Assembly (NCBI GenBank): GCA_013334845.1 | Contig: JAAXWV010000026.1 | Span: 1 to 11,679, forward strand | DNA length: 11,679 nt | Source: Candidatus Roizmanbacteria bacterium | GTDB lineage: Bacteria > Patescibacteriota > Microgenomatia > UBA1406 > GWC2-37-13 | Direction of reading: 5' to 3' | Made by a program: the position numbers and the translations under genes | Part shown: in pieces, positions 1 to 6,148 of the stretch | Numbering within the stretch: position 1 is the first letter of the stretch | Layout of the letters: every line of letters begins with the position of its first letter | The notes under the pieces: generated by a model | Seen by the model: the letters and a program-made list of their open reading frames with translations, nothing else | Told to the model about the DNA's origin: nothing | The model's database searches: none

Positions 1-180
1 CCGGCCGCCGGCCCGAACATCGCGTCGTTCCTGTCGTACATCGCCGCCAAACAGCGGGCCAAGGGGGAGGAGCGGGAGAAGTTCGGGAAGGGGTCCTATA
101 CGGGACTGATGGCCGCCGAGGAAACGTCGGCAATGGCCAAAGTGGTCACGAAGACGGTGCGGTCCGTGTTGACCTGGTAG
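1..180 (+). CDS. possible 3' end of an unidentified GC-rich gene (partial, doubtful)
   Basis: Frame 1 is open from the left edge to a TAG at 178-180, giving 59 residues with no start in the window. The first 40 or so codons have mostly G or C in third position, and the peptide is charged and helical-looking (it contains KQRAKGEEREKFGKG), which is what a real GC-rich coding sequence gives. I do not recognise the family. Its last 85 bases overlap head-on with the 3' end of the minus-strand gene at 96-362, which is more overlap than is usual. Either one of the two is not real in the overlap, or there is a further join near 110-160. It lies in the GC-rich part that appears foreign to the rest of the window. 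Confidence 0.25.
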   Translation, partial: PAAGPNIASFLSYIAAKQRAKGEEREKFGKGSYTGLMAAEETSAMAKVVTKTVRSVLTW

Positions 181-362
181 ACTTCACGGACCTCGTCGCC
201 GTTCGGGCCGTAGAAGACGTGGAAGAAGTTGGAGCCGGCCGGTGCCTTTTCGAGCTGGGCCTGATGGCCGCCATAGGTGATGGAGCCCGGGATCGGCTGC
301 AGGGCGAAGGCGGCCGGTGCTGCGACGAGGGTGGCGAGCGCTGCTGCGATTGCGATTTTCAT
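96..362 (-). CDS. small secreted protein, alphaproteobacterial type (hypothetical)
   Basis: This 88-residue protein has a clear Sec signal peptide: Lys2, an Ala/Leu-rich hydrophobic stretch at about residues 4-17, and a likely signal peptidase I site after AFA at 18-20. The mature part starts with LQPIPGSITYGG and includes a REVYQV...DRT segment. This resembles short periplasmic proteins of unknown function that I recall from Rhizobiales, about 80 residues long, but I cannot name a family from the sequence alone. Codons are strongly GC-rich at third positions, unlike every gene to its right. Its ATG sits exactly at the composition break, and its promoter and upstream region are absent: upstream on the minus strand lies AT-rich secD. 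The last 20 residues overlap an opposite open frame, so the C-terminus is less certain than the N-terminus. Confidence 0.6.
   Translation of the reverse strand: MKIAIAAALATLVAAPAAFALQPIPGSITYGGHQAQLEKAPAGSNFFHVFYGPNGDEVREVYQVNTDRTVFVTTLAIADVSSAAISPV
349..362. other. composition break / probable chimeric join inside secD
   Basis: G+C is 41 of 60 in bases 301-360 and 22 of 60 in 361-420. The minus-strand secreted-protein gene begins with its ATG at 362-360. The plus-strand SecD reading frame becomes recognisable at the same point. In the SecD frame, 352-363 reads Ile-Phe-Met-Ile, which fits the conserved start of a SecD membrane helix, while the same bases read backwards give the ATG-AAA start of the secreted protein. 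A stretch of about nine bases (ATTTTCATG) is therefore plausible in both genes, which is the usual mark of a microhomology join during library preparation or assembly. Confidence 0.75.
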
Positions 363-843
363 GATTATTTACTACGGTCAACTTGGTCTTATTGCCTGTA
401 TGGCACTCATTATCTATGGACTCATTTCATTCGCGATCTTTCGAGCAATTCCGGTTGTACTTACTCTTCCAGGTATTGCCGGTTTTATTCTTTCAATTGG
501 TATGGCTGTAGATACGAACATTTTGATTTTTGAACGTATAAAAGAGGAGCGACGCAAAGGTAGACCGTTTGATGTGGCGATAAAATTAGGTTTTGGACGT
601 GCAATTGATGCAATTAAAGACGCAAATATTACTACTTTGATTGTAGCATTTATCCTATTTAACCCGTTGAATTGGGAATTTTTACCTCAATTTGGACTGG
701 TACGAGGGTTTGCTCTCACGCTTGCTATTGGCGTAGGAACAAGTTTGTTCACTGGAATCGTCATCACTAAACGTTTGATAAAGATTTTCTATAAAGAACA
801 TGTTAAAAAGGGAGTGGTCGCGAATTCAGAGCAAAAAAACTAA
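361..843 (+). CDS. secD: protein translocase subunit SecD, C-terminal part (5' truncated)
   Basis: SecD and SecF form the proton-motive-force-driven accessory complex of the SecYEG export channel, helping preproteins leave the channel on the outer side of the membrane. Only about 160 residues of the C-terminal membrane region are present. The N-terminal helix, the large external P1 domain and the first helices of the six-helix bundle are missing to the left of the break. Conserved family features are visible: FMIIYYGQLGL, then TLPGIAGFILSIGMAVDTN followed by ILIFERIKEE, then the GFGRAIDAIKDANITTLI segment and GFALTLAIGVGTSLFTGIV. The frame stays open upstream as far as 277, but that extension is translated from foreign GC-rich DNA and is not SecD. 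The stop at 841-843 is one base before the secF ATG, so the two are co-transcribed. Confidence 0.93.
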   Translation: MIIYYGQLGLIACMALIIYGLISFAIFRAIPVVLTLPGIAGFILSIGMAVDTNILIFERIKEERRKGRPFDVAIKLGFGRAIDAIKDANITTLIVAFILFNPLNWEFLPQFGLVRGFALTLAIGVGTSLFTGIVITKRLIKIFYKEHVKKGVVANSEQKN

Positions 844-844
844 T

Positions 845-1720
845 ATGGTGAACTTTTTGAAATTTAAAAAAATATATTTTATCATTTCCGGAACCCTTAT
901 CACGTTGGGTTTATTATCGGTAATTATCTGGGGCTTTAAATTTTCCATTGATTTTTCCGGTGGTACAAATATTGAATACAAGATTAATAAGAATATTGCT
1001 TCGCAGGAAGTAAAAAACATTCTCTCAAAAAATAAGATAGCAGTACTCGAATACTCACAAAAAAACAATATCATACTTGTCCGCGCCCGTCCCGTAAACG
1101 AACAGACTGAACGTGTATTTCGAGCGGATCTTGAGAAAACGGGTGTCACAGTGACTCCTTTGCGTTTTGAAACAGTAGGGCCGGTAATTGGTAAGGAAGC
1201 TATGAATAAAACATTTGTCGCTGCGGGAATAGCTATTTTTGCCATTCTTTTATACATGAGCTTTGCGTTTAAAGGATATACTTTTGCGCTTGCAGCCGTA
1301 CTCGCGATGGTACACGATTTCTTAGTACTTTTAGGAGTGTATGCGATCGCGTCACATTTCTTTGGAGCTGAGATTGATCCACTTTTTGTGACGGCAGTAC
1401 TCACTACTATGTCGTTTTCTGTACATGACACTATTGTAGTGTTTGACAAAATCCGAGAATATCGAAGAACGCAGGGAAGCAGCAATATTGAGTACTTTGC
1501 AAATAAAGCGCTTACCGAGACGCTCGTGCGATCGTTAAACAACTCTATGACTATCGTCTTTATGCTTCTTGCTCTTGTTTTATTGGGTGGTTCGACCATC
1601 CGATTTTTCTCCCTTGCCTTACTGATAGGGACGATTACCGGCACCTATTCTTCTCCGTTTATCGCAACGCCGCTTGTAGTATGGCTTGAGAAAAAAAGAG
1701 TTAGAAAAAACTCGAGATGA
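845..1720 (+). CDS. secF: protein translocase subunit SecF
   Basis: This is the partner of SecD in the Sec-dependent export complex of the cytoplasmic membrane. The 291-residue length is normal for the family. Visible features are an N-terminal membrane helix (about residues 9-30), IDFSGGTNIEYK opening the first periplasmic domain (35-46), ETVGPVIGKEA (109-119) leading into the five-helix bundle, MVHDFLVLLGVYAI (155-168), FVTAVLTTMSFSVHDTIVVF with DKIRE (181-205), and the last helices to about 281 with a basic tail. I start at the ATG at 845 because MVNFLKFKKIYFIISG has the usual short basic SecF N-terminus. An in-frame ATG at 800 would overlap secD by 44 bases and add an atypical extension. 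There is no Shine-Dalgarno sequence, so translational coupling to secD is likely. The stop overlaps the next gene's start as ATGA. Confidence 0.95.
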   Translation: MVNFLKFKKIYFIISGTLITLGLLSVIIWGFKFSIDFSGGTNIEYKINKNIASQEVKNILSKNKIAVLEYSQKNNIILVRARPVNEQTERVFRADLEKTGVTVTPLRFETVGPVIGKEAMNKTFVAAGIAIFAILLYMSFAFKGYTFALAAVLAMVHDFLVLLGVYAIASHFFGAEIDPLFVTAVLTTMSFSVHDTIVVFDKIREYRRTQGSSNIEYFANKALTETLVRSLNNSMTIVFMLLALVLLGGSTIRFFSLALLIGTITGTYSSPFIATPLVVWLEKKRVRKNSR

Positions 1721-2319
1721 AGGTTTTTTCATATCCGCTTGGAGAACTTCGCGCAAACTGTTTTCTACTTATTCAGGATAATGCATGCTTGATTGTCGAT
1801 CCCGGAGATAGTGCTGAATTTATTATTGAACAGGTTCAACGGTTGCGGGTTCATCCGGTAGCTATTTTAGCCACTCACGGACATTTCGATCATCTGATAG
1901 CTGTCGGAGAATTGCAACTATCGCTTCAGACGATTGGGTTTTTTGTTCCATTTTATCTTCATCCCGCAGATTCTTTTCTTCTTCATCGTACACGACAGAC
2001 TGCCGAGCATTTTCTTGAGCATGCTCCGATAGTTCTTCCCCCACAGGATATAAATAATCTGGTAGAGGGTGAAATGTCTCTCTCACCATTCAGGTTTAAG
2101 GTGTTATCTACCCCGGGGCATACGCCGGGAAGCGTTTGTTTGTATTTTCCTGACGAGAAAATGATATTTACGGGAGATACGGTATTTAAAGAGGGAGTTG
2201 GATCTTATGATCATTCGTATAGCGACAAAAGGGCACTCTTTACTTCGGTGAATCGAATCAATTCACTCCCTGAGGGTACGGAGGTGTATCCAGGGCATGG
2301 AGAAACGTTTTTTATTTAA
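1717..2319 (+). CDS. metallo-beta-lactamase fold hydrolase, glyoxalase II-like
   Basis: This 200-residue protein is a cytoplasmic binuclear metal hydrolase of the glyoxalase II/YcbL-like group. All metal-binding motifs are present: HGHFDH with His54, His56, Asp58 and His59, then His135 in PGHTPGS, Asp154 in TGDTVF, and His194 in YPGHGE. The usual opening of the fold (Asn14-Cys-Phe, then LIVDPGD at 25-31) is also seen. It is the length of the short family members, which lack the glutathione-binding C-terminal helical domain of true glyoxalase II, so the substrate cannot be told; thioester hydrolysis is the usual guess. Its ATG overlaps the secF stop (ATGA), so it belongs to the secDF transcript. 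Its last 8 bases overlap convergently with the CCA-enzyme gene. Confidence 0.9.
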   Translation: MKVFSYPLGELRANCFLLIQDNACLIVDPGDSAEFIIEQVQRLRVHPVAILATHGHFDHLIAVGELQLSLQTIGFFVPFYLHPADSFLLHRTRQTAEHFLEHAPIVLPPQDINNLVEGEMSLSPFRFKVLSTPGHTPGSVCLYFPDEKMIFTGDTVFKEGVGSYDHSYSDKRALFTSVNRINSLPEGTEVYPGHGETFFI

Positions 2320-3655
2320 CTTTTCCTCGCAGATATGTCAGAAGAGCATCTCGGTCGTTTTCAAGTTTTTTATCCTCAACGAGTGAAAAAATGTCATCAA
2401 GAGTCTCGCCTACCTGACGGCCGGGCTTTATAGCAAGGATCTCCATAACATCCCTTCCGTCAACTTTTAGGTCGGTTACTTTAAACGGCTCATGTTGCAC
2501 TTCTTCGAGGCGTTTTTTAAATAGCTCAAATCTCCACGAAGTGGGTGTGGCGCCTGAACCAATCCGGTCACCAGTGCGAAGATCAAGCATAGATTGAATG
2601 TTTTCCTGTCCGATCTGCCGGATAAATCGACGCACCGCTTTGTCTGTCTGAATTTCTGAGACGGTGAATTGATGATACTTTACCAAAGTAACAAGTTTTT
2701 CTGTTTGTTCGTTGGAGAGGCGGAGACGTTTAGCGATTTTTTCGGTGAGAATTGCGCTTACAACCTCGTGATTATAGAAAGTAATGAGTTGGGTCGTCGG
2801 ATCTTTGTGAAAGGTGTCTGCTTTTCCAATGTCATGCAGCAGAGTAGCAAAACGTGTAATAACGTCGGAAGAAGGACAATGCTTGAGTGCCATGGTGAGA
2901 TGAGTCCCCACATCGTAGATGTGATGCCGCTTCGGGCTTTTTTGGGGCACTTTAAAACAACGGTCAACTTCGGGCAGAATATAATGGAGCAGTTGGGTAT
3001 TTCTCAAGAAAAGAATACCCTCTGCCGGATGGTTGGAGGCCACAATTTTGAGAAGCTCATCACGAATCCGCTCCCCGGAAACACGGGTAATTAGTTCGGC
3101 ATTACGGGTTATTGAATTGCGGGTGGCGTCTTCTATGAAAAAGCCAAGCTGTGAAGTGAAGCGAACACCGCGCATAAGGCGAAGTGCATCTTCGGTAAAC
3201 CGTTTATCTGGATCGCCAACTGCACGGATTATTCCCTGTTTTAAATCTTCCTGTCCTTGAAATGGGTCGATAAGTTTCTCTCCATCATAAGCTATAGCAT
3301 TGATGGTAAAGTCGCGTCGGGCCAGATCTTCTTCAACTGTTTGTGCCCACTCGACCGTGTCCGGGTGACGTTGATCTGTGTAGGCTGATTCCTTGCGGAA
3401 TGTGGTCACTTCAAATACATAGGTATCATCTCCTTGTTTGAGCGGGATACCTACTGTGCCGAACTGGTTGTTATAAAAGGCGTCGGGAAAAAGCTCCATC
3501 ATTGCTTCCGGATGGGCATTGGTGGTGAAGTCCCAGTTTTTAATCTCTTTATCGAGTAACATGTCACGCGCGCTTCCCCCTACGAGATAAATCTGGTATC
3601 CCTTCTCACGGAATGAAGCCATAAATTGAGTTACAAATGCAGGCAGGATTGTCAT
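2312..3655 (-). CDS. cca: CCA tRNA nucleotidyltransferase / poly(A) polymerase family protein with HD domain
   Basis: This 447-residue class II nucleotidyltransferase family member would add CCA (or A) to tRNA 3' ends. Visible domains: head domain with LVGGSARDMLL (24-34), the metal-site strand KNWDFTTN (39-46), FGTVGI (65-70), and EDLARRDFTINAIAYDG (109-125, with Asp115); then neck region GDPDKRFTEDALRLMRGVRF, and GERIRDELLKI. A C-terminal HD domain contains the LLHDIGKAD motif and further conserved histidines. Members of the family normally have Asp-x-Asp in the metal site; here the codon at 3538-3536 is AAC, giving Asn40-Trp-Asp42, while Asp42 and Asp115 are kept. That may weaken or change catalysis, or it may be a tolerated variant. 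The ATG overlaps the stop of the truncated Nudix gene (ATGA), and a TATAAT box lies six bases upstream of the ATG. Confidence 0.92.
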   Translation of the reverse strand: MTILPAFVTQFMASFREKGYQIYLVGGSARDMLLDKEIKNWDFTTNAHPEAMMELFPDAFYNNQFGTVGIPLKQGDDTYVFEVTTFRKESAYTDQRHPDTVEWAQTVEEDLARRDFTINAIAYDGEKLIDPFQGQEDLKQGIIRAVGDPDKRFTEDALRLMRGVRFTSQLGFFIEDATRNSITRNAELITRVSGERIRDELLKIVASNHPAEGILFLRNTQLLHYILPEVDRCFKVPQKSPKRHHIYDVGTHLTMALKHCPSSDVITRFATLLHDIGKADTFHKDPTTQLITFYNHEVVSAILTEKIAKRLRLSNEQTEKLVTLVKYHQFTVSEIQTDKAVRRFIRQIGQENIQSMLDLRTGDRIGSGATPTSWRFELFKKRLEEVQHEPFKVTDLKVDGRDVMEILAIKPGRQVGETLDDIFSLVEDKKLENDRDALLTYLRGKVK

Positions 3656-3945
3656 GGAACTATTATAAAGTTACGTGTGGTGGGATATGAGAGAAATGCG
3701 CCTTCATCAACATGTCCTCCTGGTGGAATCCAGGCTTGAGCTTTGCGATGATGGACTAGATATATCATTTGTGACACCCAGTCGAAAGGGATAAACATAG
3801 CACAGAAATGATCAATCGGGTTTGTTTCTTTTGTGTAAGTTGTATTGAGCTGTATTCGTTTTTCTATTGCTTTCAAAACTGCAAAGTCTGCTGTGGGAAG
3901 AGCTTTAAGTTGATTGACTAAGTCGAGTAAATATTGCTGATTCAT
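3652..3945 (-). pseudogene. truncated Nudix hydrolase (catalytic box cut)
   Basis: The 97-residue product looks like the first half of a Nudix (nucleoside diphosphate-linked moiety) hydrolase. After an N-terminal helical stretch (about residues 1-40) comes HFCAMFIPFDWVSQMIYLVHH and then WIPPGGHVDEGA (72-83), the start of the Nudix box. The family consensus GX5EX7REUXEEXGU should follow, but the REXXEEXG helix that binds the catalytic metals is absent; instead there are 14 unrelated residues (LSYPTTRNFIIVP) and a stop. Family members are usually about 140-160 residues. The protein cannot be an active Nudix hydrolase as read. There is no continuation in another frame, because the next gene begins at once, so a deletion (real or an assembly collapse) is more likely than a frameshift. 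The gene still overlaps both neighbours by 4 bases (ATGA): nfo upstream and the CCA-enzyme gene downstream. Confidence 0.75.
3662..3667 (-). promoter_or_regulatory. -10 box (TATAAT) just upstream of the cca homologue
   Basis: On the minus strand a perfect TATAAT is followed by six bases (AGTTCC) and the ATG of the CCA-enzyme gene. The same box-to-ATG distance is seen at nfo. A transcript starting at the usual distance would have almost no 5' leader. No good -35 hexamer lies 16-18 bases further up. The box lies inside the 3' end of the truncated Nudix frame, so it may be an internal promoter or a chance match. Confidence 0.45.
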
Positions 3946-4784
3946 GACTGGTGAATAAATGATTTTAAGACATCAAGATTTTCCTTGTCCGGTCCCTTCC
4001 CTTCAAGTCCGGGCACTTCAAGAATGAGAGGTATATAGCACGTTCGATTATCGCTCAAAATATGCTTAAAAACAGACGATGGGATTTGGCCTTTGCCAAT
4101 ATTCTCATGTCGATCGCGGTAGGAATGGAATGCATCCTTACTGTCGTTGATATGAAATGCCGCCAATCGATCTAAACCAACCGTTTTCTCTAATTGGATG
4201 AGGAAACGGTCAAACTCCTCTGGAGTAGAAAGATCATAACCCGCTGCGTGTAGATGACAGGTATCAAGGCATAGTTTCAGACGACTATTTCCGATAACAC
4301 TGATTATCTCTCCAATTTCATCAATTGTCACCCCAATCTTCTTATTACCCGAGTTTTCTAATATAAGTATTGTATTCTCGGGAGTTTGATTAAGGATCTC
4401 GGTAATATTCGATATGAGTGTCTGAAATTTTTCTGGAGCGTATTCACCCTTATAGGAGCCGGTATGAACGATGCTTCCTATAATATCCATCTGAGCAGCT
4501 AGTTGCAGCTCACGAATAAGTGACACTTTGGACAATTTCCCTGTTTCACCGGAATCAGTCAGATTAATGAGGTACGATGCGTGAAAAAATACAGGGTTTA
4601 CGCCGCTCTGAAGTTTTGCCTCGCGGAATGCAGTGACATCTTCAGGAGAAATTTCTGCCGGTTTCCAACTACGGGGAGAAGTGGAGAATATTTGGAGAGT
4701 ATTAGCACCTATTATAAGAGCTTTCTCGATGGCTTTACAATAACCTCCTGCTGTTGAAAGATGTGCTCCTAATCGGTAATTCAT
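3942..4784 (-). CDS. nfo: endonuclease IV (AP endonuclease)
   Basis: The product is the TIM-barrel, trinuclear zinc AP endonuclease of base-excision repair. It cuts 5' of abasic sites and removes 3' blocking groups. The 280 residues match the family length, and all nine zinc-ligand positions of the E. coli enzyme can be placed: His68, His107, Glu143, Asp174, His177, His211, Asp224, His226 and Glu256. The signature stretches LGAHLSTAGG (5-14), LCLDTCHLHAAGYD (171-184), HINDSKDAFHSYRDRHENIG (211-230) and LILEVPG (253-259) are all present. It is the first gene of a minus-strand operon, divergent from hrcA. A TATAAT box ends six bases before its ATG, and there is no Shine-Dalgarno sequence. Its stop overlaps the ATG of the truncated Nudix gene (ATGA). 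Confidence 0.96.
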   Translation of the reverse strand: MNYRLGAHLSTAGGYCKAIEKALIIGANTLQIFSTSPRSWKPAEISPEDVTAFREAKLQSGVNPVFFHASYLINLTDSGETGKLSKVSLIRELQLAAQMDIIGSIVHTGSYKGEYAPEKFQTLISNITEILNQTPENTILILENSGNKKIGVTIDEIGEIISVIGNSRLKLCLDTCHLHAAGYDLSTPEEFDRFLIQLEKTVGLDRLAAFHINDSKDAFHSYRDRHENIGKGQIPSSVFKHILSDNRTCYIPLILEVPGLEGKGPDKENLDVLKSFIHQS

Positions 4785-4790
4785 GAGTCA

Positions 4791-4796
4791 ATTATA
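4791..4796 (-). promoter_or_regulatory. -10 box (TATAAT) of the nfo operon
   Basis: On the minus strand a perfect TATAAT is followed by six bases (TGACTC) and the nfo ATG. It lies in the 89-base divergent region between nfo and hrcA. The -35 position, 17 bases upstream, reads TCAATT and is weak. A normal transcription start would give a leaderless or nearly leaderless mRNA. It is about 50 bases from the CIRCE-like element, so HrcA bound there need not affect nfo. Confidence 0.6.
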
Positions 4797-4834
4797 CATT
4801 GATTTACTATTCAAATTGAGCTTAAAATTTGGTC

Positions 4835-4863
4835 TTGACATCATTTAGCAGAATGATTATACT
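4835..4863 (+). promoter_or_regulatory. sigma-70 type promoter of the hrcA-grpE-dnaK-dnaJ operon
   Basis: A perfect -35 box TTGACA (4835-4840), a 17-base spacer and a -10 box TATACT (4858-4863, five of six bases match TATAAT) precede hrcA. The -10 box ends ten bases before the ATG at 4874, so transcription would begin at about 4870 and leave a leader of only a few bases. The -10 region lies inside the CIRCE-like inverted repeat, an arrangement that lets a bound repressor block RNA polymerase. Confidence 0.88.
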
Positions 4864-4871
4864 ATTGCTAA
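4845..4871 (+). promoter_or_regulatory. CIRCE-like operator for HrcA
   Basis: The known CIRCE consensus is TTAGCACTC-N9-GAGTGCTAA. Here TTAGCA (4845-4850) and TGCTAA (4866-4871) stand 15 bases apart, exactly the consensus geometry. The inner three positions of each 9-base arm differ from consensus: GAA at 4851-4853 and TAT at 4863-4865. Between the two arms seven of nine positions pair. The element spans the -10 box and the expected transcription start, directly in front of hrcA, so HrcA autorepression that is relieved when misfolded protein accumulates is the natural reading. Confidence 0.85.
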
Positions 4872-4873
4872 GT

Positions 4874-5608
4874 ATGCAAGAATTAACCAAAAGGCAGATA
4901 GAAATTCTGAAAACCATAATTAGTGAATATACCGAAACGGGTGATGCAGTCGGGTCGGAAATATTGGAGAAAAAATACAAACTAGGCGTCTCGCCGGCTA
5001 CTATCCGCAATGAGATGGTAGAGCTTGCTAATAAGGGTTATATCAAAAAGGCGCATTTTTCATCGGGTCGCGTTCCTTCTGCAAAGGGGTTTCGATTCTA
5101 TATTCAGAATCTCATGAAGGAAAAAGAGCTATCAACTATCGATGAAGTAGCATACAAAAACAGCATTTGGGACGATCGAGATGAGGAACACCGGCTACTC
5201 GCGCATGCAACAAAAGTACTAGCACAGCGCACAGGTCTTATGTCGATCACCGCTACGGATTCCGGCGATTTGTACTACTCCGGCATTGCTAATCTGTTGT
5301 CGAAAGAAGAGTTTCTCGACCTTGCTTTATCTCGCAATCTCTTCGGACTTCTTGACGAGGTTCATTTTTGGGAGGGAATTGTGAGGCGTTTTTATAAGAT
5401 TGATGACGATATTATTTTCATGCTTGGTGAAGAGGATTTCCGTGATCCTGTTTTTGAATCGTGTGCCAGTGTTTTTGGAGAATTTGAGGGAAAAGTTGCT
5501 AAGGGCATTATCGGAGTCGTTGGCCCAAAACGAATGTACTATGACGTGATTACTCCCCAGGTTCGGTATTTTTCGCAATTGTTAGGAGAGATTATGAGAT
5601 CGCAGTAA
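4874..5608 (+). CDS. hrcA: heat-inducible transcription repressor HrcA (short form)
   Basis: HrcA binds CIRCE operators and represses chaperone operons; in well-studied species it needs GroEL to fold into its active form. The 244-residue product has the N-terminal winged helix-turn-helix (LTKRQIEILKTIISEYTETG, then VSPATIRNEMVELANKGYIK, 39-58) and the conserved SSGRVPSAKGFRFYI segment (63-77). The C-terminal signature GIIGVVGPKRMYYDVITPQV (211-230) is also present. Typical HrcA proteins have about 340 residues, so roughly 100 are missing from the GAF-like and dimerisation part (about residues 85-205). Both ends are intact, which points to lineage reduction rather than truncation. I start at 4874 because the in-frame ATG at 4829 lies upstream of the promoter. 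The CIRCE-like repeat ends two bases before the ATG. Confidence 0.94.
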   Translation: MQELTKRQIEILKTIISEYTETGDAVGSEILEKKYKLGVSPATIRNEMVELANKGYIKKAHFSSGRVPSAKGFRFYIQNLMKEKELSTIDEVAYKNSIWDDRDEEHRLLAHATKVLAQRTGLMSITATDSGDLYYSGIANLLSKEEFLDLALSRNLFGLLDEVHFWEGIVRRFYKIDDDIIFMLGEEDFRDPVFESCASVFGEFEGKVAKGIIGVVGPKRMYYDVITPQVRYFSQLLGEIMRSQ

Positions 5609-5629
5609 GTTGTTACATTTTTACCTATT

Positions 5630-6121
5630 ATGGACGATAAAAAGAAAACACCATCAGACAAACTTAAGGAGCAAGTTGAAGAATTAAAGGAACAGCGAGA
5701 GCAAGAAGAAAAGCCTGTTCAGGAAGCTGAAGAATATAAATCAAAATATCTGCGCGCACTAGCTGATTATCAAAATTTACAGCGGCGTATGATTCAAGAT
5801 CGTGTGGAGAGCGGCAACGATACTAAGGCACGAGTCATCTCAAGTCTGTTGCCCTTTCTTGATAATCTGGAAAAGGCCGAGGTTTTTGTCAAAGATCCGG
5901 GTTTACAGATGGTTAAGGATCAATATATAAAATTACTTCGGGAATTGGGATTGGAAGAGATTGATCTGCTTAATAAGGAGTATGATCCCTATGTAGCGGA
6001 AGCTGTTGAAATTATTCCGGGAGAGAAAGAAAACATCATCGTAAAAGTACTGGAAAAGGGTTATAAACTAAACGACAAAATTTTGCGTGCGGCAAAGGTT
6101 ACCGTTTCTAAAAAAGGCTAA
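5630..6121 (+). CDS. grpE: nucleotide exchange factor GrpE
   Basis: GrpE speeds ADP and substrate release from DnaK and acts as a dimer. The 163-residue product has a highly charged, coiled-coil-prone N-terminal half (Lys/Glu-rich, residues 1-60). ADYQNLQRRMIQD (45-57), the conserved helix segment, is followed by LLPFLDNLEKA (73-83) and the C-terminal beta domain, with DPYVAEAVEIIPGEKENIIV (119-138), VLEKGYKLNDKILRAAKVTV and a basic end. Length is somewhat below the roughly 180-200 of many homologues, mainly at the N-terminus. It starts 21 bases after hrcA and 27 bases before dnaK, with no Shine-Dalgarno sequence, and is expected to be transcribed from the hrcA promoter. Confidence 0.95.
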   Translation: MDDKKKTPSDKLKEQVEELKEQREQEEKPVQEAEEYKSKYLRALADYQNLQRRMIQDRVESGNDTKARVISSLLPFLDNLEKAEVFVKDPGLQMVKDQYIKLLRELGLEEIDLLNKEYDPYVAEAVEIIPGEKENIIVKVLEKGYKLNDKILRAAKVTVSKKG

Positions 6122-6148
6122 ACTTAATTATTAATTTCATTATTTCAT

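Noticed and set aside
277..360. In-frame upstream extension of SecD, with starts at 277 and 280
   Set aside because: The added residues come from the GC-rich strand opposite the secreted-protein gene, are Ala-rich and do not resemble SecD. It is an artefact of the join.
219..533. Plus-strand open frame of 104 codons crossing the composition break
   Set aside because: It is a different frame from SecD, its product is Cys- and Tyr-rich without family resemblance, and it lies over two better-supported genes.
826..1644. Long minus-strand open frame (272 codons) opposite secF
   Set aside because: secF is unmistakable on the plus strand. The reverse product has no recognisable domain and is a shadow of secF codon bias.
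2249..2266. Inverted repeat GTGAAT-N6-ATTCAC near the end of the hydrolase gene, considered as a terminator
   Set aside because: The arms are only six bases, AT-rich, lie well inside the coding sequence and are not followed by a T-run on either strand; a chance match is likely.
2669..3094. Plus-strand open frame of 141 codons inside the cca homologue
   Set aside because: It is antisense to the HD-domain region of a clear family member, with no supported start site or domain.
4829..4873. Upstream ATG at 4829 as the hrcA start
   Set aside because: It lies before the -35 box at 4835-4840, so it would not be in the transcript, and it adds a hydrophobic extension unlike HrcA.
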